Shown: positions 41,963 to 51,082 of the stretch, piece after piece | Numbering within the stretch: the first letter of the stretch is position 1 | Layout of the letters: each line of letters starts with the position of its first letter | Assembly (NCBI GenBank): GCA_033220425.1 | Contig: CM065649.1 | Location: forward strand, 3,968,001-4,032,000 | Source: Lepraria neglecta | Lineage: Eukaryota; Ascomycota; Lecanoromycetes; Lecanorales; Stereocaulaceae | DNA: 64,000 nucleotides | Reading direction: 5' to 3' | Program-made: the position numbers and the translations under genes | The notes under the pieces: model-generated | What the model saw: only the letters and a program-made list of their open reading frames with translations | What the model was told of the DNA's origin: nothing | Databases searched by the model: none

Positions 41963-43510
41963 ATGGCTGTTGACTATTCCCTCTACCTTGTCACGGACTC
42001 CACCCAAGCAATCCTTGGAGACAAGGATCTGCCTTCAGTAGTCGAGGCGGCTATTGAGGGTGGAGTCACCATAGTACAATACAGAGACAAGAAAACTGAC
42101 ACAGCTGATCTCATCCGGATGGGAAAGCAGCTTCACGCCATCACCAAGAAGCACAATGTACCACTCCTAGTCAATGATCACGTGGGTATTGCTCAAGCCA
42201 TTGGTGCTGAAGGGGTGCATCTTGGCCAGGAAGACATGGACCTACAGACCGCTCGAAGAATACTGGGTCCGGATGCCATTATAGGGGTCACAGCGAATAA
42301 TTTGCCCGAAGCCGTGGTAGCTACCAGCGGAGGTGCCGATTATCTAGGCATTGGGACTGTGTATGCTACTCCAACCAAGGAAAATACTAAATCGATAATC
42401 GGGACCGCTGGAGTCAAGAACATCCTTCATCGGCTCTCAACAATGGACCAAGCAATTCCCACCGTCGCTATCGGTGGCCTCAACGCTTCAAACGTACAGC
42501 GCGTGATGTTCCAATCGAAGTCACCTAGTAAGGGGGTCGATGGAGTAGCTGTTGTAAGTGCGATTGTGGCTGCATCAGACTCAAAGGCCGCTGCAGCTGC
42601 ACTACGCAAATCAATAGACAACGTTCCTACCACGATGAGCCCAAAGGCCAAAGAAAACCAGAAAGTCGAAACACTGCTGAGCCAGGTACCTGCAATTGTC
42701 AAGAAGCTAGGGAAAATGTCCCCGTTATGTCACAACATGACCAACCTAGTCGTCCAAAACTTCGCCGCCAACGTCGCTCTCTCCATCGGCGCAAATCCCA
42801 TCATGGCAAACTACGGCGAAGAAGCCAAAGACCTGGTAGGCCTCGGAGGAGCCCTTGTCATCAACATGGGCACCGTCACTCCGGACGGCTTGCTCAATTA
42901 CACGGCCGCAATGCGTGCATATAATGAGATTGGCGGACCAGTTCTCTTTGATCCGGTAGGAGCAGGAGCTACCAAAGTTCGTCGGAACGCGGTCAAGACG
43001 CTCATGAGCAATGGCTACTTCGATGTCATTAAAGGCAATGAGAACGAGATCAGGACTGTGCTTGGGGAGAGTATGGGCCAGCAGAAGGGGGTTGATAGTG
43101 GAGCTAGCACTTCTGAAGAGGCCGAGAAGGTAAGATTGGCGAAGCAGCTGGCTGCTAGGGAGAGGAACGTCGTCTTGATGACAGGGAAGACGGACTATCT
43201 GAGTGACGGCGAGAGGACTTATGCCATCAAGAATGGCCACGCATATCTTGGCAACATCACAGGCAGTGGTTGCACCCTGGGCACAACTATTGCGGCTTTT
43301 CTCGCTGTGCATAAGGAGGACAGGCTGTTGGCTGCACTGGCAGGCATTATGATGTACGAGATAGCAGCTGAACAGGCTGCGGCACGAGACGATGTCAAAG
43401 GCCCTGGCACCTTTGTGCCAGGTTTCCTAGACCAGCTTTATCTGATTGCTGCAGACGCTTCACAAGATGACTCTGAATGGCTCAAAGCCGCGAAGGTGGA
43501 GAAGCTCTAG
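41963..43510 (+). CDS. THI6: Bifunctional thiamine-phosphate synthase / hydroxyethylthiazole kinase
   Basis: A 515-aa single-exon frame with the fungal fusion of ThiE and ThiM. Residues 1-220 form the TIM-barrel TMP synthase: LVTDSTQAILG, VTIVQYRDKKTDTADL, VPLLVNDHVGIAQAIGAEGV, HLGQEDMD, DYLGIGTVYATPTKEN and VAIGGLNASNV. From about residue 240 the thiazole kinase follows: CHNMTNLVVQNFAANVALSI, PIMANYGEEAKDLV, VLFDPVGAGATKVRR, VIKGNENEI, and the ATP-site NITGSGCTLGTTIAAFLA with its catalytic Cys. It couples 4-methyl-5-hydroxyethylthiazole phosphate to HMP-pyrophosphate to give thiamine phosphate, in the cytosol. The ATG at 41963 gives the family start MAVDYSLYLVTD. Confidence 0.95.
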   Translation: MAVDYSLYLVTDSTQAILGDKDLPSVVEAAIEGGVTIVQYRDKKTDTADLIRMGKQLHAITKKHNVPLLVNDHVGIAQAIGAEGVHLGQEDMDLQTARRILGPDAIIGVTANNLPEAVVATSGGADYLGIGTVYATPTKENTKSIIGTAGVKNILHRLSTMDQAIPTVAIGGLNASNVQRVMFQSKSPSKGVDGVAVVSAIVAASDSKAAAAALRKSIDNVPTTMSPKAKENQKVETLLSQVPAIVKKLGKMSPLCHNMTNLVVQNFAANVALSIGANPIMANYGEEAKDLVGLGGALVINMGTVTPDGLLNYTAAMRAYNEIGGPVLFDPVGAGATKVRRNAVKTLMSNGYFDVIKGNENEIRTVLGESMGQQKGVDSGASTSEEAEKVRLAKQLAARERNVVLMTGKTDYLSDGERTYAIKNGHAYLGNITGSGCTLGTTIAAFLAVHKEDRLLAALAGIMMYEIAAEQAAARDDVKGPGTFVPGFLDQLYLIAADASQDDSEWLKAAKVEKL

Positions 43511-43742
43511 GTCACAGTGCACATAATGCGGTCCTGAAGACTCTGACGAGGGGCATATGTACATCTACAAGGCACACACTGTCCTCTCATTCCTGTACGT
43601 AAATTAGCACATTTGTACACTCATCCATTTCTGGGAGGCTTAATTTGCTTGGCTACACCCTCATGGCACCTATATTCCCTCCCTCGTCGTCGCCAATTGA
43701 CGTTCAGAACCTCCCAGCCAAAGGAACTCCCTTCCTACCATT

Positions 43743-44447
43743 TCAAATCCCCTCCTTCTCTAACATCATCACCTCAAACTCCACCTCTCCCTCCTTCTTC
43801 AACCCTCCAACACCGTCCTCGCCAACCCACTTCTCCATTTCCCCAATCGACCTCTCCGCCCACTCCCCCTCACCACCGCCCTCCTTACCCTCTATATCCA
43901 AAACCCCCTTGGGAAAGTGCACATCACACTCCCACTCTCCCCTCAACCTCGTCCACAAAACCCTCGCACAGCATTCCATCTCCAGCGCAGCCTTATATAT
44001 CTCCGCCCCCCCAATAACAAAAACCCGTCCCAACGCCAACTTATCTTTCTCTTGCTCTTCTTCAGGCTCTGGTGCGGGATACGTATCCTGCAATATCCGT
44101 AGTCCTTCCTCAATGCTGCCCGCAGCTATTACAGGCTCCTGACTCCCCTCGTTCCCCGGTAATTGTAGCGTTTGTGCATTGCGGCTCACCACCACATTCA
44201 TTCGCCCTTTCAGCGGGCGTGCTTTCGGCGGCAGCGATTCCCATGTCTTGCGGCCCATGACGACTGCATTTTTCGTCTTGATGGTTGATCCTGGTGGAGC
44301 GCGTTTTGTGACGCGAGCGAAGAATGCGAGGTCCGCTTTTAGAGGCGACCAGGGGAGGGTGCCGCGGAGACCGATGCCGAGGGAGGGGGTGGTGGCTACG
44401 ATTAGGGTTAGAGTGGGGAGTGGTGGCATCGATGTGGTGGTGGACAT
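43743..44447 (-). CDS. DFR1: Dihydrofolate reductase
   Basis: A 234-aa single-exon frame. Motifs: LTLIVATTPSLGIGLRGTLP with W-S-P next (Met20-type loop), KNAVVMGRKTWESLPPKARP (NADPH site), MNVVVSRNAQ, and RVFVIGGAEIYKAAL with the Gly-Gly turn. It reduces dihydrofolate with NADPH for one-carbon metabolism. It is slightly longer than the core enzyme through acidic insertions (PAPEPEEEQEKDK) and a Gly/Glu-rich C-terminal segment, as in other filamentous fungi. The start may be the second Met (MPPLPTL). It converges with THI6 (232-bp gap) and lies 115 bp upstream in space of the MED22 3' end. Confidence 0.93.
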   Translation of the reverse strand: MSTTTSMPPLPTLTLIVATTPSLGIGLRGTLPWSPLKADLAFFARVTKRAPPGSTIKTKNAVVMGRKTWESLPPKARPLKGRMNVVVSRNAQTLQLPGNEGSQEPVIAAGSIEEGLRILQDTYPAPEPEEEQEKDKLALGRVFVIGGAEIYKAALEMECCARVLWTRLRGEWECDVHFPKGVLDIEGKEGGGEGEWAERSIGEMEKWVGEDGVGGLKKEGEVEFEVMMLEKEGI

Positions 44448-44562
44448 GGTGTGTTTAAGGAGGCAGGTGGAGATGGAGAGGTTAGAGATATCTGGAATCT
44501 AGCAATTTGTGTGCACGGATGACGTTTTGAAATTCATTTATTTTGATTGTTATTCAAAAAGT

Positions 44563-45477
44563 CTATGGATCTTTCCCATTTTCAAGTCCCTCGCCATTTC
44601 CATCAAGCTCCATAGCCTGTCCTTCTGAATTGATCGTGCCAGCCCCATCCTTCGCCTGCAGTCGGGCGAGTCCTTCTGCCACCTTGGCGGCTGCTTCTTC
44701 TGCTCGCTTTTCTGCATCGCTGGTCCCGACTGTTTGGAGCTTGCCGAAGAGCCAGGACTCTTTTAGGATGCGTGTGAGGGATAGGATGTCTTCTGCTGCG
44801 CGGACCTAGAAAGGCGGATCTAGTAAGCAATTGGTCGTAGACAGGCAAGGAAGCAGTGGGCACGGATGCTCAAACAGTGAGTCCAATTCTTGTGAAAGTG
44901 AAGAGCAGACCATCTCGAAGCCACCAATGCGCCTCAACGTTTCAACAAGAGTAATAACATACATACCAACGCAGCACTCTCAACCTCCATCTGATACGCC
45001 CCCACAGCAGCCGCATTCCTATCTTTACCTTCGCCCTGCACCAATCCTAATCAGCCCAAGATCTCTCCAAACCCGCTCTTATTGTAGACACCCGAGATAT
45101 GCCCACCCTGCCAGCCTAGCCTCTCCCACCCTCTCTTATATCCCCAACGCAGAACAAATACTACCAAAAAGCAAACACCCCCACCCAAGCCCCCACCACA
45201 GATCAAACGTAATTAAATGAAGCATAATGAGCCACAAAGAGACAAGAAGGGTCACTCTTACGGGGGTGAAGGCGACGATGTTTTCGAAGCGGCGGAGGAG
45301 TTGCGCTATGTCGGTGCCCGCTCTTTCTGTTGAAGGCATGGTGTGTTAGTTGTACGGTCTTTGAATTTGAGGAGGGGATGGGGGATGTTGAGACGTGGTT
45401 TTTGTAGAGGAGAGGGAGTTGGGGAGGATTTTACACGTACCTAGGAGCGCGTTTGACGTGTGTTGATTGGGATCCAT
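44563..45477 (-). CDS. MED22: Mediator subunit 22 (Srb6)
   Basis: A 137-aa protein from four exons: 45477-45441, 45326-45262, 45035-44967, 44805-44563, all joining in frame. The product reads MDPNQHTSNALLERAGTDIA, then QLLRRFENIVAFTPGEGKDR and AYQMEVESAALVRAAEDILS, followed by LTRILKESWLFGKLQTVG. This is the standard Med22 surf5/Srb6 helical hairpin of the Mediator head. The short C-terminal tail is Ala/Glu-rich and then acidic. Intron 2 (45261-45036) is 226 bp, much longer than the neighbours, and carries a G/T-rich stretch. No single open frame covers the gene, so it is easily missed. Confidence 0.87.
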
Positions 45478-45946
45478 GCTGTTTCGAATTCGGCGGGAGG
45501 AAGGGGTGTGGTTATGGGGGAGGGCTGTGCGTGTAACCTGCAGGGAGGATACAAGTATTTATGAGATCACACATCTTGGCTACTCTTCAATGATCTGAAA
45601 ATCCCTTGCATGAGGAGGAATGAATAAAAGAGCGAATGATTTCCGAGATGTTCGGCCGAGTTTGGATATTGGCAGCTGCAGCTAGCGATTGAGGCGACAG
45701 CCTAACTCTTTACAGCATTGAACCACGATAATAGAGTCTTGCAGATCGGACGTGGCATTCAACAGTAATAGCTTCTTGATTGCATGTTGCTAAGCTAGGA
45801 TCGTGACCTTGAGGGTTCCACGTCTCAATTGAAAAGTTATCAGAGCAAGAGCTTCGTATCAGTCGTCAGACCATCGTTCTTCTCATATCGTTTTCTCCAT
45901 CGTACACAAGGCCAAGTTGGGCGACCAGCAATGTAGGCATGGTGAC
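45478..45946. promoter_or_regulatory. Spacer upstream of MED22
   Basis: About 470 bp between two minus-strand genes, presumably the MED22 promoter and the 3' UTR of the glycine-rich gene. I see no further structure. Confidence 0.4.
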
Positions 45947-46628
45947 CTAGTAGTTGCTCTGTCCACCGCTGCCGCTGTCGCCCCCGTAACCTCCTGAGCC
46001 TGAACCAGAGTTCCCTCCGTAGCCTCCTGAGCCGCTGTCGCCTCCGGAGTTCTTGCCCATCATGCCTTCAACTTTGCCCATGACCTTGTCCTTCAAGCCC
46101 CCTGTTGTTTATATGTTAGTACAGTTCAGTAAGAGGCATCGTATGTGTGAACTTACCTCCGGATGAGCCTGAGCCTGAGTCACCTCCATAGCCTCCAGAG
46201 CCTGAGTCACCTCCATAGCCTCCAGAGCCTCCAGATCCATAGTCACCCCCTGACGTCCCTCCGCTGCCAGAGTTTCCTCCGCCATATCCGCCCGATCCAG
46301 AGTCACCTCCCGTACTCCCTGACGTCCCTCCGCTGCCTGAGTCACCTCCGCCATAACCGCCCGATCCAGAGTCACCTCCGCCATAACCGCCCGATCCAGA
46401 GTCACCTCCTCCATAACCGCCGGATTGGTTTCCACCCATGCCTCCGGACGTGCCACCGCTGCCTGAGTCACCTCCTCCATAACCGCCGGATTGGCCTCCA
46501 CCCATGCCGGAGCCTTGGTTGCCCTGTTCAGAGATGTCAGTGAGGGGGTCTTCACTTGAGAATAATTTCAGGCTTCAACTTACACCGTACCCTCCTGACT
46601 GCTGATTGTCGTCACCGTAGCCTGACAT
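45947..46628 (-). CDS. Glycine-rich tandem-repeat protein
   Basis: About 188 aa, three exons: 46628-46584, 46523-46157, 46101-45947, with in-frame joins. It starts MSGYGDDNQQSGGYGGNQGS. Exon 2 is built of GGYGGGDSGSG-type units, about ten with variants such as GGTSGGMGGNQSG. The last exon has one unlike segment, GLKDKVMGKVEGMMGKNSGG, probably a short amphipathic helix, before more YGG/SGSGG units and the end SNY. There is no signal peptide. Similar low-complexity Gly/Ser/Tyr proteins occur widely in filamentous fungi, some stress-induced; a function cannot be assigned. The DNA repeat (27-30 bp) should vary between strains. Confidence 0.75.
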
Positions 46629-47657
46629 GATTGTTGATTGGGTTGTTGTTAAGGGTGTATGAGTTGTTTCGTGTGTGTGGATTGATTTGAATAGAGGATT
46701 GTAGAGTTTAGGAAGGTTGTTGAGAGCGAGGGATGTGAAAGGTGGAAGGAAGTGAGGTGTTTATAAAGTGTGCCAGCTTGGCGGGGTTGACTGAGTGAAG
46801 CCGCTTGGCATGAACGCTAGGGAGGGTCGGAATGAAAGTGACGGTGATCTGGGATCTCAAGCCATCAGTGATCATTTGTTCGTTTGTTTTCAGGCCCGTC
46901 TCAAACTGGTTTTGGTGATCGTAACGTGACGCAAGCCTGCTTCTACCCCTCCATCTAAAGCAACAACCCCGCACTTGCCGATAGGTGATAACACCTTTGC
47001 CCACTTCACTATTCTAGCCTGGTTCCGGCTAAGCTTTGGCTACTCGTTGCCTCCCGTGCAGGAAACCCTGAAAGAATCCTTGCCTTCAGCTGTGAAGGAC
47101 ATGCAGGAGGATCTGAGCCGGGCATGAGCAGAGTAGAAACTTGTAAAAACCGATGTTCTGCAGTAGTGGACCCAGCTAATTCCAAGCTTTCAGGGCTTCG
47201 TTCAGCTGGACATCCTACCCAAGCAAGAATGGCGCGGCCAAAGACAAATCCGCCGCATAAGGTTTCCACACCCCACGTTCTTGCTTCAATGGATCTCAAA
47301 ATCGGAGACAGCGAAAGGGCCGATTCTCCCACAGCTTTGCCGCTTCGACAGTCTTGTAATCAGTGCAAATATTTGGAATCGGCATGTAACGCTAACGTTG
47401 CTGCTGCTAAGTTTCAGAAGTGATCCCGTGGTCTTAAGCTAACGAGATCGAGTTTCCCAATGCAGCACCGAGCATTTCCATGATCTTGCTCAGCCATGCG
47501 GAAAGTAGCAGGCAAGGCAGGGAAGCGTTCCCTGCCCTGCAGCCCTGGTTGCGACCTTTGTGATATGCTGGGACCACGTGATGATCAACGGCTGAGCGAA
47601 AAGGCTGCTGGCTGCCGATTGCTAGAATAGATTTGGATAACGACCCAGCCGCATGGT
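46629..47657. other. Gene-free stretch upstream of glycine-rich gene
   Basis: About 1 kb with opposing open frames (47009-47332 minus, 47124-47423 plus) that show no family resemblance. It holds the promoter of the glycine-rich gene and the 3' flank of CWC15. Confidence 0.4.
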
Positions 47658-48713
47658 TCACCGTACATACTTGCTCTATGCAGTCGTCAGCATATATCCT
47701 TCGTTGCTTACTTTGGCAAGTTGCTTACCATGAAGCGTTTGTGGAAGTCCGATCGAAGTAGGTCCTAGGGCAGGATGTTCAGTACCGACACCAAATAGCT
47801 TCTAATGCAGAGCAACATACGTTGACAAATTCCTTCTTGCCTTTGTTCTCCGTGCCTCTTGCCTGATTCCTGAATACGACATCGTCGTCCCATCTAGCAA
47901 TGATGTGAGCAATAGCATCTTCGAGCATGGAATAGTATGCATACCGTCGTTTAGATTCGGTGTCTTTCGTAGGCATGAGAAGAGGATTCCCTAGAGCGAT
48001 GTCCTTCTCTCGTTTCTCTTGCTCAAGCTCGGCCTTCTCTCGCTCCTACGAATACGACGTCAGCGAAACCCCGTATGCATGCATCCATATATTCAACATA
48101 CCTCCTTCTCTTTCTGTTCAGCTCGTTCTCGCTTGATCTTCTCGAGCTCACGCAAGAGTTCAGCGGTTTCATCTTCCTCATCATCACTGTCCTCTTCGCT
48201 GCTCTCGCTCTTTGATCCATCCGAGTCGGCATCTATGTTCCGAGTCTCCTCGAGAATGCGCCGCCGTTTTGCGTCGAGGTCCTCTTCTCCAGTCTCCGCA
48301 GGGCCATCTTCCAGTTGTCGCTTGCTGGACGTGGTTTTCTCTGCAGATTTGGCTGCCCCAGGATTTGTCTTTTGGAAGTAGGCAGCTTCCGCTTCAAGAA
48401 GCTGCGCTCTCAGATCTCGTACTTGGGGGTCTGCATCTCCTCCCTGTCCAGGTTGTCTATCTGCCATTAGCTCCCTGCCGGAACGATGCAATGATGGGCT
48501 TACCGAGTCTTGAGCTGAGTGTGTGCCGGTAGTAAACGCTGGTGGTATGCTACACCTCTCTGAGCTTCTTTCCCGCGAGCCTATAGCACAACCATAAGTA
48601 TAGTCTGTAGAACGGTCTCATCACATGCTTACGGGGTCGAAAGTAGGCCTATGAGCTGTTGAGAATTAGCAGAGATTCTCATAGTCTGAGCTTCTGAGCT
48701 TACCGGTAGTCAT
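47658..48713 (-). CDS. CWC15: Spliceosome component Cwc15/Cwf15
   Basis: About 230 aa assembled from eight exons: 48713-48704, 48655-48633, 48580-48504, 48456-48102, 48045-47945, 47893-47821, 47764-47729, 47675-47658. All seven introns join in frame. The protein begins MTTAHRPTFDPARGKEAQRG, the diagnostic Cwf15 start. LPAHTQLKTR follows, then a long acidic/charged middle (DADSDGSKSESSEEDSDDEE) and a coiled Glu/Lys/Arg region. The conserved C-terminus reads WDDDVVFRNQARG, KKEFVNDLLRSDFHKRF and ends MSKYVR. Cwc15 is part of the Prp19/NTC-associated catalytic spliceosome in the nucleus. The gene itself is unusually intron-rich for this window. Confidence 0.92.
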
Positions 48714-48850
48714 GTTGTGATTTGTTTTCTGAGTTGTTGTGTAAAGCCATCAGTGTGGGAAAGATAGAAAATCCAGCCCTGCCGCCAACGAAATCTCTTG
48801 GCGCTCCTTCTCCAGCTTCAACTTCCCCGAAACTTGGCACTACAGCAGCT
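48714..48850. promoter_or_regulatory. Short bidirectional promoter CWC15/SRP102
   Basis: Only 137 bp separate the divergent start codons. Both genes are housekeeping, so a shared bidirectional promoter is likely (inference). If transcripts start further out, the 5' UTRs would overlap. Confidence 0.5.
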
Positions 48851-49797
48851 ATGGCTTGGACCGACTCCCAGAGCTGGCTCTCCTCACTGATGAGCCCGAC
48901 TCCGATAGCGATCGCTGTCGCGGCCCTGCTCGTTCTCTCGATACCATTATTCCTCCACCTTGTCATATACCGCTCCGCTTCTTCTTCCACCCTACCTTCT
49001 TTCCTCCTAGTTGGACCCAGTGGGTCTGGAAAGACTTCGCTCCTCACTCTAGTAAGTTACATTCTGTGTTGTGTGTATGAGTTGTTCCTGCTAACTTTCA
49101 TCGACAGTTCGAACGAGGCGGACACGCAGAGACCCGCACCTCCCAAGCTCCCCTAACCGTCGAAGTCTCTCTACCCGTTACCACAACCACAGCGTCATCT
49201 CAGTACAGATCTGCCAATGATCCCTCAAACCAAATCCATAAGAAGTTCTTGCTAGCCGATACCCCAGGACATGGCAAGCTACGACACCATGCGTTCGACA
49301 GCGTGATCAAGCCACAGAATCTCAAAGGCATCATATTTATGGTCGACGCCGCAGACATATCTACCAGCAGCAGCGGCACGGGCAATGAAGCTTTATGGCA
49401 AGCGGCAGAGTATCTACATGACCTATTGCTCCTGCTGCAGAAGAGAGCCAACACGAAATCTCCAAGGGGTCCTACAGAATTGCCAGTGCTAGTTGCAGCA
49501 AACAAGCTCGACTTATTTACGGCACTCCCAGCCCCGCTAGTTAAGGCAGCCCTTGAATCGGAGATCACCAATGTGAGAAGCTTAAGAACCAAGGGGCTCT
49601 TGGACTCAGGCATTGGCATGAACGATCTGGACATTGGCGATGAGAAAGAATGGCTGGGAGACGGGGGGGAAGGCAAATTTGATTTTACGCAGATGGATGA
49701 GGTCAATGTTTCTGTGACTGTTGCGGGCGGCAATGTGCTAGGAGCTGATGGGCCAGACGTCAAGCAATGGTGGGACTGGATTGGAAGTAACATATGA
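48851..49797 (+). CDS. SRP102: Signal recognition particle receptor beta subunit
   Basis: About 296 aa, exons 48851-49051 and 49108-49797, joined in frame over a 56-bp intron. It starts MAWTDSQSWLSSLMSP, then one membrane anchor (IAIAVAALLVLSIPLFLHLV). The GTPase domain follows: G1 FLLVGPSGSGKTSLLT (the intron falls just after it), then FERGGHAETRTSQAPLTVEV, G3 LLADTPGHGKLRHH, GIIFMVDAAD, and G4 VLVAANKLDLF. It ends WWDWIGSNI. SR-beta anchors the SRP receptor at the ER membrane for cotranslational targeting. Length and order match the family. A poorly conserved acidic/Gly insertion lies near residue 250. Confidence 0.92.
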
Positions 49798-50165
49798 ACA
49801 AAAACCTTCGCATTTTGGAACATTTCGACGGCAAATCATGACCAATATTCTGCCCGACAATCGCCAGCCAAATTCAAGAGTATCCACATCAAAGGCTGGG
49901 CGACATCCGTGTGGGGATAGCTCCGTTTGCTCACAATCTACCATTTTTGGCTGTTTCTTAGCTCTTCGCCAAGATGGACTGCCTCATTTTCTGCTTCTGG
50001 GCCATGCCAATTCCAATACCTTCGCATATTCCGTCCTCGAGACGAGAAGGAAACGTCGACTTTGCATATATATATAGTCCTCCTCAACCATCTAAACTCG
50101 AAATCCCACCCAAAATCCATCAAAATGTGCAGTCGACTCCAACAAGCCTCCAGTCAACCATCAGA

Positions 50166-50796
50166 ATGTCGTCTTACCTTAGGCTCTTCACCCTCCTCCT
50201 CCCATTCTCCGCCCTCGCCAGTCCTACCACACCAAACAATCTCGAAATCCGTTCCCAACCCCCAAGGCGACACCATCAACGTAACCCGCTGCTACTGCGC
50301 TTCCCCCAAATGGGCCACCGACCACACCTACGGCTACTACTATAACTTCCACTACCACAACCTCCACCCCTCACGCGACTATCCCATCGAAGCAACATGC
50401 ACCTCCGGCGAAGTCCTAGCAGACGGTCCTTTCCAAATGCCCCACTGTCTCCTATTCGCATACCACAAGATCTTCTGTACCACCCCTGACATCCACGAGT
50501 CGAATACATTTTGCTATAGGTTGGGTAATAGGCATAAAGATGCGATTTCGTTTGATAAGCAGCAGTGGAATTTGCCGAATGGACCGAGCTTGGTGGAGGT
50601 GGAGGGGAAGGTGGAGGAAGTTTGCACACAGATCTGTAAGGAGAAGGTTCGGAGTATGGATTTGTTTCAGGGGGAGGCAGAGAGAATTGTTAAAGTCCGT
50701 TGGATGGGTGGGTTGGGGGAGCTCACGGAGGCTGATAGGTGGAGTCATATTGAGTATTTTCCGGAGATCGATGATATGTGTGATAAGTGTGCTTAA
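50166..50796 (+). CDS. Cysteine-rich secreted protein of unknown function, apparent frame slip
   Basis: A start at 50166 gives MSSYLRLFTLLLPFSALASP, a strong signal peptide, followed by TTPNNLEIRSQPP. At the run of five C near 50255-50262 the protein-like reading moves to another frame: GDTINVTRCYCASPKWATDH, then TYGYYYNFHYHN and cysteine-bearing segments (EATCTSGEVL, PHCLLF, KIFCTTP, NTFCYRLG, EEVCTQICKEK) to the end DDMCDKCA at 50796. Removing one C would unite them into about 209 aa with ten cysteines after the signal. A sequencing error in the C run, or a recent lesion, would explain it. No family is recognised. Size, cysteines and secretion resemble fungal effector-type proteins, which is inference only. 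Confidence 0.6.
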
Positions 50797-51082
50797 TGTG
50801 GGAGGATGGGACAATTGTCGGGTAGGAGACCAGATAATGGGCACGTCGCATGGGCAATAGGCTGTTGAGATAGTAGGGGTTTGAAGGGAAACACCCGAGA
50901 TTAATGTAAATTAGAACGTGAATATTGCCATGAAAAGTCTCGATTCTTTGGTATGTTACGACTGATGATGCAACTCGCTGGGGGAAACAACCATCGCTAT
51001 GCTAGAAATGCTATGCTAGAGCGCCATGCTTTGACAAGTCTGTACGGTAAATAGCCAGGAAACCCGCGCCAGAACAACGGTA

